DNA of 64,000 bases from assembly GCF_030512175.1 (NCBI RefSeq), contig NZ_JAULBL010000002.1:1424149-1488148 (forward strand), read 5' to 3'. A program made the translations under genes and the position numbers. Positions 25,767 to 34,298 of the stretch are shown piece after piece. The notes below the pieces were generated by a model. The model did not search any database. It saw only the letters and a program-made list of their open reading frames with translations, and was not told the origin of the DNA. The DNA is from Paeniglutamicibacter sulfureus. GTDB taxonomy: Bacteria > Actinomycetota > Actinomycetes > Actinomycetales > Micrococcaceae. The first letter of the stretch is position 1. Every line of letters begins with the position of its first letter.

Positions 25767-26093
25767 CTAGCGGTGTTCTGGATCACCCATCGGCACGGCA
25801 AGCGCGCGACGTGCCTTCTTGCGTGTGATGCGATCCACAACCAGGAATACGATGCTGGCGAGCAGGACGCCGAAGAAGGCAAAGCCGACGGACAGGAATC
25901 CTGCCACGGAGGCGCGCGTGAAGTTCGCCGATTCCTCGCCGGTGTACGCGGACACGAGGGCAACGACGACGCCCACCAGGGCGCCAATGCCCACGAACGG
26001 CCAGAACCTTGGCGCCGCGTAGACCTCCACCTCGACCTGGGTGCCTGACTCGTCGGCGGGGGTGGGATTGGTGGGGTTCTGGCTGGATTCCAT
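25767..26093 (-). CDS. Small two-helix membrane protein of unknown function
   Basis: A 108-residue protein. A Pro/Glu-rich cytosolic N-terminus (about 30 residues) precedes two membrane helices, FWPFVGIGALVGVVVALVSA and FLSVGFAFFGVLLASIVFLV, and a basic tail DRITRKKARRAL that fixes the cytosolic side. I do not recognise a named family, although such a gene next to purF is common in related actinobacteria. It sits 62 nt upstream of purF and 13 nt after the sterol-carrier-like gene, so it is probably in the same operon. Confidence 0.75.
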   Translation of the reverse strand: MESSQNPTNPTPADESGTQVEVEVYAAPRFWPFVGIGALVGVVVALVSAYTGEESANFTRASVAGFLSVGFAFFGVLLASIVFLVVDRITRKKARRALAVPMGDPEHR

Positions 26094-26106
26094 ACCCTCT
26101 AGGGTA

Positions 26107-26481
26107 CTAAACCAGGGGCAGTTCGGCGGACAGGTCGGCGCGCAACCCGGAGGCGGAGACCTTTCCGGTGGCCAGCGCCGCGTCCCAGCCGATCTTGCCG
26201 GAGGCCAGCGCCAGCCAGAGCTGGGCGGGAAGCTCGATGACGTTCGGGGGAGTGCCGCGGGTGTGCCGCGGACCCGCGATGCATTGGGTCACCCCGAACG
26301 GCGGAACGCGCACCTCCACGGAGTTGCCCTCGGCGCGGCTGGCCAGTTCCTCCAGCGTGTAGCGCACGGCCAGGGCTATGACCGGGCGGGGCAGCGCCGC
26401 GGCTTCCGCTTCTTCGGCCTCGATCCACCGGCCGAGGGCACGGGCCCCTTCTGCCGGATCAATGCGTCGCTTGATGGCCAC
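26107..26481 (-). CDS. Sterol-carrier (SCP2-like) family protein
   Basis: A 124-residue protein with the pattern of actinobacterial sterol-carrier family proteins. Basic helical N-termini (RIDPAEGARALGRWIEAEE) precede a mixed strand/helix segment and the C-terminal WLALASGKIGWDAALATGKV typical of SCP2-like domains. The domain has a hydrophobic pocket that may bind acyl or lipid ligands; no reaction is known. It starts six nt after the asparaginase stop, in the same operon. Confidence 0.7.
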   Translation of the reverse strand: MAIKRRIDPAEGARALGRWIEAEEAEAAALPRPVIALAVRYTLEELASRAEGNSVEVRVPPFGVTQCIAGPRHTRGTPPNVIELPAQLWLALASGKIGWDAALATGKVSASGLRADLSAELPLV

Positions 26482-26487
26482 GGGATA

Positions 26488-27495
26488 TCAGGAATCCAAC
26501 AGGTCCATGACCGGGGTTGCCAGGCGCACCGAACCCACGGGGGCATCCCCGCCGAGCACCGGACGGGTCAGCTTGGCCAGGGTGTCGGCCAGTTGGCCGG
26601 TGGTAATGGCGCCGGCGTTGGCCAGCAGCGTCAGGCCCAGCAGGTCGGTTCCACGGCCCGATCCGTCCTGCATCTTCACGGCCACGGCCGTTCCGTTGGG
26701 GGCTGCGAGCATCAACACGCCCTCGGCGCCGAGCTTGGCGATGACCCCCAGGTCCTCCATCACCAGGGAGTTGGGCAGGCCGTGTCCCTGGACCGCCCAC
26801 GGGTAGTCCAGCATCGCCGTGGCAATGGTTGCCGCCCGCGCCTCGGCATGCTTGTTCCCCGGGGCCTGGGCCAGCTTGGAAGCGGCCCGGGCAAGTCCGG
26901 CCAAGGAGATCACCGGTACCGGCGCCCCGCATCCGTCGACGCCCAGGTGGGAGATTTTCTCCCCGGCATAATCCTCGATGACCTCGATGACCCTTTGCTG
27001 CAGGGGGTGGTCCGCGGAGAGATAGGTCTTGGTGTCCCAGCCGTTTTCCGTGCAGGCCCACAGGAATGCCGCGTGCTTGCCCGAGCAGTTGAACGACAGT
27101 GCCGACTTCTGAAGTCCCGCCCGCAACCGTTCGGCGCGTGTTTCGGGGTCTGCCGGCCAGGCGGCGGGGCACAGCAGGTCGGATTCGTCCAGGCCGGCCT
27201 TGGCCAGCATGGATTCAACGACGTCGGTGTGTTCAGTGCTCCCCGCGTGGCTGGCGCAGGCCAGGGCCACCTGGGCGCCGCGCAGCGGAACTCCGCACTG
27301 CATGGAGGCAAGGGCCTGGAAGGGCTTGAGGGCGGAGCGCGGGTACACCAGGGTGTTCGGGTTTCCCAGCGCGGTGAGCACCTCGCCCGCGGCATCAACG
27401 ACCACCGCGGAACCGCGGTGGCGGGATTCAACGAAGCCGTTGCGCTCGAGCACCACAAGGTCGACGGTTTCGGAGGCAATCAGCGTTTCGGGCAT
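26488..27495 (-). CDS. Asparaginase (AnsA/PF06089 type)
   Basis: A 335-residue protein of the asparaginase II family related to the Rhizobium thermolabile enzyme, expected to hydrolyse L-asparagine to aspartate and ammonia in the cytosol. The active-site segment YPRSALKPFQALA has the SxxK pair. FNCSGKHAAFLWAC and VDGCGAPVPVISLAGLA are also diagnostic. The start is ATG 27495 because TAAACT lies seven bases before it and the frame to 27558 is atypical. That -10 box overlaps the stop of the upstream methyltransferase, so the gene has its own promoter inside the run of leftward genes. Confidence 0.9.
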   Translation of the reverse strand: MPETLIASETVDLVVLERNGFVESRHRGSAVVVDAAGEVLTALGNPNTLVYPRSALKPFQALASMQCGVPLRGAQVALACASHAGSTEHTDVVESMLAKAGLDESDLLCPAAWPADPETRAERLRAGLQKSALSFNCSGKHAAFLWACTENGWDTKTYLSADHPLQQRVIEVIEDYAGEKISHLGVDGCGAPVPVISLAGLARAASKLAQAPGNKHAEARAATIATAMLDYPWAVQGHGLPNSLVMEDLGVIAKLGAEGVLMLAAPNGTAVAVKMQDGSGRGTDLLGLTLLANAGAITTGQLADTLAKLTRPVLGGDAPVGSVRLATPVMDLLDS

Positions 27496-27500
27496 GTGAC

Positions 27501-28133
27501 CTAGTTTACGGTCTGCGTGCTCTCCATCAATGCAACGACGAAGTCCGAGTCGGGGCACAGCGGACGCATGTCCCAGGTGGAAAAGCTGGAAGCGATCCGC
27601 AGGCCGGCCGCTGCCACGTCGGCCTCGAACGTTCCGAAGGCGTAGTCCTTGAGCAGGGAGAAGCCCACGACCAGTCGGCCGCGGGGCGCCAGATGCGCGG
27701 CCAGCGACGACAGTACGGCGCCGGCGGTGCCCGGTGCCACGAAGGCCAGGACGTTTCCGGGGGAGACGACCACGTCGAAGGTTTCGCGGGTCCCGGAGGC
27801 ATCCCGCAGGTCCAGCGATGCCAGGTTACCGGGCAGCCACCGGCAGCCGGGGAAATCGCGTTGGGCGGCGGCCAAGAGCTCCTCGTCCAGGTCCACTCCG
27901 GTGACCCGGTGTCCGCGAGCGGCAAGCGCCCCGCCCACCCGCCCGGTCCCGCAGCCGGCATCGAGCACGCGCGCGTCCCGCGGGAGCAACGCATCAACGA
28001 ACCTCGCCTCGCCGTCGAGGTCTGCGCCGGATTCGCGCAGTTGAGCAAAGCGGTCGATGTAGTTCTTGGCCTGCTTCGGATCTTGGCGGGCCTGCTGCTG
28101 CCACAAGGTTTCCTTCTCCATGTACACGAGCAT
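27501..28133 (-). CDS. Class I SAM-dependent methyltransferase
   Basis: About 210 residues of the class I Rossmann methyltransferase fold. SAM motif I is RVLDAGCGTGRVGGALA (about 56-72), motif II is HRVTGVDLDEELL, and the motif IV region is FDVVVSPGNVLAFV. There is no recognition domain, so the substrate (small molecule or protein) is unknown. Alternative in-frame ATGs exist at 28145 and 28121; the one at 28133 has GGTGG eight bases upstream. The gene ends only five nt before the asparaginase start and contains that gene's -10 box in its last codons. Confidence 0.85.
   Translation of the reverse strand: MLVYMEKETLWQQQARQDPKQAKNYIDRFAQLRESGADLDGEARFVDALLPRDARVLDAGCGTGRVGGALAARGHRVTGVDLDEELLAAAQRDFPGCRWLPGNLASLDLRDASGTRETFDVVVSPGNVLAFVAPGTAGAVLSSLAAHLAPRGRLVVGFSLLKDYAFGTFEADVAAAGLRIASSFSTWDMRPLCPDSDFVVALMESTQTVN
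27503..27508 (-). promoter_or_regulatory. -10 box for leaderless asparaginase mRNA, overlapping an upstream stop codon
   Basis: TAAACT on the minus strand lies seven bases before the ATG at 27495. Its last base is the T of the upstream methyltransferase's TAG stop. Confidence 0.5.
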
Positions 28134-28266
28134 AGGCGCAGCCACCGCTTGCCTGCGGGGTCGGGATCGGGGCGCACCGCCCGGGGAGGACGGCGGACCC
28201 GGTGCGAAGTTGGCGCAAATGCGTCGGTCCCGCGACCCGGGTGGGCACTGAGGGGACCGGAGCCGG

Positions 28267-28272
28267 TAGGCT
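28267..28272 (+). promoter_or_regulatory. -10 box for near-leaderless purD mRNA
   Basis: TAGGCT ends eight bases before the GTG at 28281, and no Shine-Dalgarno is present in between. Confidence 0.45.
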
Positions 28273-28280
28273 TAAGCCTC

Positions 28281-29567
28281 GTGAAGGTACTGGTTATTGG
28301 CCCCGGCGGCCGCGAACATGCACTGATCCGCGCTTTGGCTTCGGATCCCTACGTCACCGACCTGCATTGCGCACCCGGCAATGCCGGGATATCGCGTGAC
28401 GTCACCACCCACCAAATCGATGCCCAGGATCCCGCGGCAGTGGTGGCACTTGCCCGCGAACTGGGCTCGGATCTGGTGGTGGTTGGTCCCGAGGCGCCAC
28501 TGGCGGCAGGTGTTGCCGACGCACTGATCTCCGCGAACATCCCCGTCTTTGGCCCCACGCAAGCGGCTGCCCAGCTGGAGGCCTCCAAGGCCTTCGCCAA
28601 GACGGTCATGGCCGAGGCAGGCGTGCCCACCGCCATGGCCAAGGTCGCCACCAACTCCGAGGAAGCGGCCGAGGCGCTCGATGCCTTCGGCGCCCCCTAT
28701 GTGGTCAAAGACGATGGCCTGGCAGCCGGCAAGGGCGTCGTGGTCACGTCCGACCGCGCAGAGGCCCTGGCCCACGCCGACTCCTGCTTTGAGGCCGGCG
28801 GCACCGTGGTCATCGAGGAATTCCTCGACGGCCCGGAGGTTTCCCTCTTTGTCATCTGCGACGGCACCCATGCCGTCCCGCTGGCACCCGCCCAGGACTT
28901 CAAGCGCATCTTTGATGGCGACGAGGGACCGAACACCGGCGGCATGGGCGCCTACTCGCCGCTGCCCTGGCTGCCCGCCGGCTTCGTCGACGAGGTCATG
29001 GACCGCGTCGCCTACCCGACGCTGCGCGACATGGCCTCCCGCGGCACCCCCTTCACCGGGGTGCTGTACTGCGGCCTGGCCATCACCGGCCGCGGCATCC
29101 GCGTCATTGAATTCAACGCACGCTTCGGCGACCCCGAGACCCAGGCAGTGCTCGCACGCCTGAAGACCCCGCTGGGCGGACTGCTGATGGCAGCGGCCAA
29201 GGGCGAACTCGATGACGCCGAGTTGCTGCACTGGCGCCCCGAGACCGCCGTCGGAGTGGTCCTGGCAGCCGAAAACTACCCCGATGCCCCCGTCAAGGGA
29301 GCGGCGATCCAGGGGATTGAAGCGGCAGAGGCCATCGAGGACGTCTCGGTGCTGCACGCCGGAACCACCCGCAACGAGTCAGGCGAAACCATCGTCGACG
29401 GCGGCCGCGTGCTGGCAGTCGTGGGCCTCGGTGCCGACCTGCACGCCGCGCGCGACAAGGCCTACGAAGGCGTCGCTGCCATCTCCTGGGACGGTGCCCA
29501 GCACCGCACCGACATTGCGCTGAAGGCCGCCAACGGCCAGATCAGCGTCTCGGAAGGAACACACTAG
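28281..29567 (+). CDS. purD: Phosphoribosylamine-glycine ligase
   Basis: A 428-residue ATP-grasp enzyme making GAR from phosphoribosylamine and glycine. The N-terminus KVLVIGPGGREHALIRAL is diagnostic. The ATP-grasp core carries VVIEEFLDGPEVSLFVICDG and GGMGAYSPLPWLP, and the metal site is RFGDPETQAVL. The GTG start is fixed by the first codon of the conserved N-terminus; the long upstream frame to 27693 is an antisense artefact. It directly abuts purC, forming a two-gene purine unit divergent from purF-purM. Confidence 0.97.
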   Translation: MKVLVIGPGGREHALIRALASDPYVTDLHCAPGNAGISRDVTTHQIDAQDPAAVVALARELGSDLVVVGPEAPLAAGVADALISANIPVFGPTQAAAQLEASKAFAKTVMAEAGVPTAMAKVATNSEEAAEALDAFGAPYVVKDDGLAAGKGVVVTSDRAEALAHADSCFEAGGTVVIEEFLDGPEVSLFVICDGTHAVPLAPAQDFKRIFDGDEGPNTGGMGAYSPLPWLPAGFVDEVMDRVAYPTLRDMASRGTPFTGVLYCGLAITGRGIRVIEFNARFGDPETQAVLARLKTPLGGLLMAAAKGELDDAELLHWRPETAVGVVLAAENYPDAPVKGAAIQGIEAAEAIEDVSVLHAGTTRNESGETIVDGGRVLAVVGLGADLHAARDKAYEGVAAISWDGAQHRTDIALKAANGQISVSEGTH

Positions 29568-30473
29568 ATGTCAGGCCTGCAAACCGAAACCCTGGACCTG
29601 CCGGGGTGGACCCACCACTACTCGGGCAAGGTCCGCGACCTCTACATTCCGGCCGATTCCTCCTTCGAGGAAACCGACCGCGTCCTGGTGGTTGCCAGCG
29701 ACAGGATCAGCGCCTTTGACTACGTGCTGGAATCCGAGATCCCGGACAAGGGCAAGGTGCTGACCCAGTTGAGCCTGTGGTGGTTCGACAAGCTGGCCGG
29801 AATCCCCAACCACGTCATCTCCACCGACGTGCCGGACGCCGTTGCCGGCAGGGCCATGGTCTGCAAGAAGCTGGACATGTTCCCCATCGAGTGCATCGCC
29901 CGCGGCTACCTGACCGGCTCCGGGCTGGCCGAATACAAGGACCGCCAGACGGTCTGCGCGCTTCCGCTGAAGGCCGGCATGGTCGATGGCTCCAAGCTGG
30001 AACCTGCCATCTTCACCCCCTCGGCCAAGGCCGAGGTCGGCGAGCACGACGAAAACATCACCTTCGAGGAAACCGCTGCCCGCATCGGCGGCCAGCAGGC
30101 CGCCGACCTGCGCGACGCCACCTTGGCCCTGTACACCCGCGCCGAGGAAATTGCCCGCACCCGCGGCATCATCCTGGCCGACACCAAGGTCGAGTTCGGG
30201 ATCGATCCGTCCAACGGCGAGATCACCCTGGGCGATGAGGTGCTGACCCCGGACTCCTCGCGCTTTTGGGACGCGGAGACCTACTCCCCGGGGCAGGCGC
30301 AGCCGTCCTTCGACAAGCAGTTCGTCCGCGACTGGCTCACCTCCGAGGCCTCCGGCTGGGACAAGAACTCCGGCGAGGAACCCCCGGCGCTGCCGGCGGA
30401 GATCATCGAGCGTACCCGTGCGCGCTACATCGATGCCTACGAGCGGCTGACGGGACTGACCTTCAGCGCCTGA
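29568..30473 (+). CDS. purC: SAICAR synthase
   Basis: A 301-residue phosphoribosylaminoimidazole-succinocarboxamide synthase, condensing CAIR with aspartate using ATP. Family segments are HHYSGKVRDLY at the start, ASDRISAFDYVLESEIPDKG, PIECIARGYLTGSG and DTKVEFGID. The ATG begins at the base after the purD stop, and GGAAGGAA inside the end of purD serves as ribosome site, so translation is coupled. The length is the long, fungal-like form common in actinobacteria. A strong bidirectional terminator follows. Confidence 0.97.
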   Translation: MSGLQTETLDLPGWTHHYSGKVRDLYIPADSSFEETDRVLVVASDRISAFDYVLESEIPDKGKVLTQLSLWWFDKLAGIPNHVISTDVPDAVAGRAMVCKKLDMFPIECIARGYLTGSGLAEYKDRQTVCALPLKAGMVDGSKLEPAIFTPSAKAEVGEHDENITFEETAARIGGQQAADLRDATLALYTRAEEIARTRGIILADTKVEFGIDPSNGEITLGDEVLTPDSSRFWDAETYSPGQAQPSFDKQFVRDWLTSEASGWDKNSGEEPPALPAEIIERTRARYIDAYERLTGLTFSA

Positions 30474-30487
30474 TCCGCGCCACCGGC

Positions 30488-30531
30488 AAAGGCCCTGGCC
30501 CCCTCCATGCAGGACGGGGGCCAGGGCCTTT
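30488..30531. terminator. Bidirectional terminator between purC and ABC exporter
   Basis: A 16-bp perfect stem (30488-30503 with 30516-30531) has A and T ends that give TTT on either strand. It lies between convergent genes. Confidence 0.8.
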
Positions 30532-30571
30532 GTCGTGTCCGGGATCCGCAGGGGGCGTGGCAGGGGCGGGA

Positions 30572-32380
30572 TCAGACCAGCGAGTCGAGCCAGGCCTTGT
30601 GCAGGGCGGCAAAGCGGCCTTCGGCGCCGATGAGCTCGGCCGGGGTGCCGTCCTCGACGATTCGTCCGTCGTGGACCACCAACACCCGGTCGGCGATCTG
30701 CACCGTGGAGAGCCGGTGCGCGATGATCAGCGCGGTCCGGTTGCCCAGCAGGGTCTGCAGTCCGCGCTGCACGGCGCGTTCGGAGGGGATGTCCAGCGAG
30801 CTGGTCGCCTCGTCGAGGATCAGCACCGCCGGGTCCGCCAGGAACGCACGGGCGAAGGAGATGAGCTGGCGCTGGCCGGAGGAGACGCGACCGCCGCGCT
30901 TGTTCACGTCGGTGTCGTAGCCCTCGGGCAGGGCCGTGATGAATTCGTGGGCGCCCACGGCGCGGGCGGCCAGGATGATCTCCTCGATGCTGGCGCCGGG
31001 CTTGCCCAGGGAAATGTTCTCGGCCACGGTCCCGGAGAAGAGGAAGGCCTCCTGGGTCACCATGACCACGTGCCGGCGCAGGTCGTTGTTGGCGATCTGC
31101 TCGATCGGCACCCCATCAAGGGTCAGTGACCCGGAGCGCAGGTCGTAGAACCTGGCGATCAGCTTGGCCAAGGTGGACTTGCCGGCGCCTGTCTGCCCGA
31201 CCACGGCAACGGTCTGCCCCGCCGGGATGGCCAGGTCGAACCTGTCCATGACGACGGGCCCGTCCCCGTACCCGAAGACCGCGTCCTTGAATGCCACGGC
31301 ACCTGCGACCTGTTCCAGCGGCTGCGGCTTGGCGGGTTCCACCACGGTGGGTTCCTCCTCGAGCAGCCCGGAGACCTTTTCCAGCGCCGCGGTTGCCGAT
31401 TGCAGCGACTGGTAGAACATCGCGATGTTTTCCACCGGCTGGAACACCCGCTTGGTGGCCAGCAGCAGTGCCACCAGCACGCCCACCCCCAGCTCGCCGT
31501 CAAGGATGCGGAACCCGCCCCAGGCAAGCACCGCCGCCACCGACAGGTTGCCGATGAGCACCAGCGAGGGCTGGAGCACGCCGAAGAGGTTGATGGAGCG
31601 GATCGAGTTGTCCCGGTATTGGCCGGCGACCTGCGCGTAGGTGGCGTCGTTGGCGCGTTCCTTGCGGAAGGCTTTCACGGCGCGAATGCCGGTCATGGTT
31701 TCCACGAAGCTGCCGATGACCCGGGCCGAGACCACCCGGGATTCGCGGTAGACCAGTTCCGAGCGTTTCTGGTACCAGCCAAAGAGCAGCCAGATGGGCA
31801 GGGCGGCGATGACGACCACGAGCCCCGAGCGCAAGTCGAGGACGAAGATGGACACCAGGGTGAAGGTCACGAAGACGGCGGCCGAGGCGAGTTCGGAAAT
31901 GCCCTGGTCCAGCAGTTCGCGCAGCGTCTCCAGATCCGAGGTCTGCCTGGAGATGATGCGCCCGGAGGTGTATTTTTCGTGGAACTCCAGGCTCAGGCGC
32001 TGGGTGTGCCGAAAGACGCGCAGGCGCAGATCCAGCAGCATGGCCTGGGAGATCTTCGCGGTGCACAGGATGTACCAGCCCAGCAGCGTGCCGGCGGCGA
32101 TGGCCGAGAGCACGTAGGCGCCGCCGGTGATGCCCAGGGGCGCCCAGTTGCCGGCGGCGACCTGTGGCAGGCCCCAGTCGATGGCCCAGGCGATGATCAG
32201 CGGGAAAGCGACGCGGGCGGCGTTGGAGATGACCACGAGCACCACGGTGAGCGCCAGCATGCGCTTTTGTGTCCTGGCCAGGGTGGCCAGCAGTCTCCAG
32301 GAGCGAGCGCGCACTCGCTTGCGTTCGTCCTTGGACAGGGTGATGGCGTCCTCGTTGGCGACACCGATGTTCTGGCTCAT
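30572..32380 (-). CDS. ABC exporter subunit A (Walker B Glu intact, degenerate signature)
   Basis: A 602-residue half-transporter. Six membrane helices lie in residues about 40-320, followed by the ATPase domain. Walker A is VGQTGAGKSTLAKL, Walker B is AVLILDEATSSLD with the catalytic Glu, and the H-loop is IAHRLST. The signature is VSSGQRQ instead of LSGGQ. Paired with the partner gene that overlaps its start, it would form a heterodimeric exporter (MsbA/YknUV-like) with one working and one degenerate ATP site. The substrate is unknown (drug or lipid). Its start codon overlaps the partner's stop by four bases. Confidence 0.93.
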   Translation of the reverse strand: MSQNIGVANEDAITLSKDERKRVRARSWRLLATLARTQKRMLALTVVLVVISNAARVAFPLIIAWAIDWGLPQVAAGNWAPLGITGGAYVLSAIAAGTLLGWYILCTAKISQAMLLDLRLRVFRHTQRLSLEFHEKYTSGRIISRQTSDLETLRELLDQGISELASAAVFVTFTLVSIFVLDLRSGLVVVIAALPIWLLFGWYQKRSELVYRESRVVSARVIGSFVETMTGIRAVKAFRKERANDATYAQVAGQYRDNSIRSINLFGVLQPSLVLIGNLSVAAVLAWGGFRILDGELGVGVLVALLLATKRVFQPVENIAMFYQSLQSATAALEKVSGLLEEEPTVVEPAKPQPLEQVAGAVAFKDAVFGYGDGPVVMDRFDLAIPAGQTVAVVGQTGAGKSTLAKLIARFYDLRSGSLTLDGVPIEQIANNDLRRHVVMVTQEAFLFSGTVAENISLGKPGASIEEIILAARAVGAHEFITALPEGYDTDVNKRGGRVSSGQRQLISFARAFLADPAVLILDEATSSLDIPSERAVQRGLQTLLGNRTALIIAHRLSTVQIADRVLVVHDGRIVEDGTPAELIGAEGRFAALHKAWLDSLV

Positions 32381-34236
32381 GCTAGCGGACCGCCTTGAAG
32401 GGGAATGATGTCGGATTCCTCGTCCACGAGGCTGGCAATGACGAAGCGGTAGTGCTCGTTGCGTGCCAGCAGTTCCGAGTGCGTGCCCACGTCGTCGATG
32501 AGCCCGTCCCTCAGCAGCGCAACCTTGTCGGCCAAGGCCACGGTGGATGGCCGGTGGGCCACGATCAGCGTGGTGGTCCCGGCCAGGGTGGTGCGCAGCC
32601 GCTGGGTCACCGCTTCCTCGGTGCGTACGTCCAGGGCCGAGAGCGGGTCATCGAGCACCAGCACGCGCGGCCTGGCCGCTATGGCCCGGGCCAGGGCGAT
32701 GCGCTGGCGCTGGCCTCCGGAAAGGGACAGGCCTTCCTCGCCGATGACGGTGTCCAGGCCTTGGGGCAGCGTGCGGGCGAAGCCGGCCTGGGCGGTGTCG
32801 ATGGCATCCTCCAGCAGCGCGTCCAGTTCCGGTCCGTCAAGCCCGGTGGCTCCCAGCAGCACGTTGTCCCGGATCGAGGAGGAAAACAGGATGGTGTCCT
32901 CGAAGGCGACCGCCACGTCGCGGCGCAGTTCGACCAGGTCCCGATCGCGCACGTCGACGCCGTCGATGAGGACCTGGCCACCGGTGGCTTCGTAGAGCCG
33001 GGGAACGAGCTGGAGCAGCGTGGACTTTCCGGTGCCGGTCATCCCGACCAGTGCCATGGTCTCCCCGGGGGCCACGTGCAGATTGACGCCGCGCAGCACC
33101 GGTGCGGCGGTGGCCGGGGTGTCGGGGAAGCGGAAGAGGACGTTGCGCAACTCAAGTTCCCCGCGCGGGTCCGTAGGGGAAACGGGCGAGTCGGGGGAGG
33201 TGATGGTGTTGTTGGTGTCCATGACCTCGAAGTGGCGGTCCAAGGCGGTCTTGGTCGTGAGGGTCATGCCCATGAGCATGCCCATGTGTTCAACCGGCCC
33301 GGCCAGCACCGTGGCGGTGGCGAAGAAGGCAACCAGCGCCCCGACGCTCAGTTCGCCCTGCGCGGTGAGCCACAGCCCCGCCACCAGGCCCAGGCCCAGC
33401 GTGGTTTCGGGGATGGCCACCACGTAGAGGATGAAGCTGGCCAGGGTCCTGGCCTTGGAAACCTCGGTGTCGCGAAGCTGCTCGGCCCGGGTGTTGAACC
33501 CGTCGTACATGTGGCGGCCTCGGCCAAAGGCCTTGATGACGCGGATGCCGTGGACCGATTCCTCCACGGCCGTGGCCAGGTCCCCGGCCTGGTCCTGGCT
33601 CAGCCGGCTGGCGGCCCGGTAGTTGTTGCGGAAGTGGAACGCCTTGATGGAGATGGGAATGGCCCCGGCCAGGTAGATGGTGCCCAACACCCAGCTGGAG
33701 CTGAACATCAGGGTCAGCCCGGCGATCACGGTGACGGTGGAAACCACCAGCATCATCGCGCCGAAGGCGAGCCACCGGCGCAGCAGGCTCAGGTCGCCCA
33801 TGGACCTGGAGAGCAACTGGCCGGAGCCCCAGCGCTCGTGGAAGGCCACGGGAAGCTGCTGGAGGTGGCCGTACAGGCGCACCCTCATCTGGGTCTCCAG
33901 GCGGGCCGCGGGGGTGATCACGAATTGCCGGCGCAGGAACACCAGCAGTGCCTCGAGGGCGCCGAGGGCAGCCACCAGGCCCACGGCCAGCCAGACCTCT
34001 GAACCCCTGCCTTCCGGGTGCAGGACATTGTTCACCAGCCATGCCAGGACCTGGGGAATGGTCAGGGCGACGACGCCGGCCAACAGCGCGCACAGGAACC
34101 CGAAAAACAGCCGGGGGAGGATGGGCTTGACGAAGGGAATGAGCCGGGCAAAGGTCCTGCCCAGCGTGGGCGTGCCCGCCGCGGGGGCGTGTCCTTGTTG
34201 TACTGCCACCGGTGTCCGACCTCTATCCCCGCGCAT
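32377..34236 (-). CDS. ABC exporter subunit B (canonical signature, Asp in place of Walker B Glu)
   Basis: A 619-residue half-transporter with six helices then the ATPase domain. Walker A is VGMTGTGKSTLLQL and the signature is LSLSGGQRQRIALARA, fully canonical. Walker B reads VLVLDDPLSALD, with Asp where the catalytic Glu belongs. It therefore complements subunit A: this subunit gives the good signature and A gives the good Walker B. The start could be ATG 34236 (TAGGGT 18 bp upstream) or the GTG at 34209. It is first in the two-gene operon. Confidence 0.93.
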   Translation of the reverse strand: MRGDRGRTPVAVQQGHAPAAGTPTLGRTFARLIPFVKPILPRLFFGFLCALLAGVVALTIPQVLAWLVNNVLHPEGRGSEVWLAVGLVAALGALEALLVFLRRQFVITPAARLETQMRVRLYGHLQQLPVAFHERWGSGQLLSRSMGDLSLLRRWLAFGAMMLVVSTVTVIAGLTLMFSSSWVLGTIYLAGAIPISIKAFHFRNNYRAASRLSQDQAGDLATAVEESVHGIRVIKAFGRGRHMYDGFNTRAEQLRDTEVSKARTLASFILYVVAIPETTLGLGLVAGLWLTAQGELSVGALVAFFATATVLAGPVEHMGMLMGMTLTTKTALDRHFEVMDTNNTITSPDSPVSPTDPRGELELRNVLFRFPDTPATAAPVLRGVNLHVAPGETMALVGMTGTGKSTLLQLVPRLYEATGGQVLIDGVDVRDRDLVELRRDVAVAFEDTILFSSSIRDNVLLGATGLDGPELDALLEDAIDTAQAGFARTLPQGLDTVIGEEGLSLSGGQRQRIALARAIAARPRVLVLDDPLSALDVRTEEAVTQRLRTTLAGTTTLIVAHRPSTVALADKVALLRDGLIDDVGTHSELLARNEHYRFVIASLVDEESDIIPLQGGPLA

Positions 34237-34298
34237 GGTTGTGCTTCTGCGAATACCCTACAGTGTGGGGTTGGGATTCATCAATCGGATGAGTCGGG

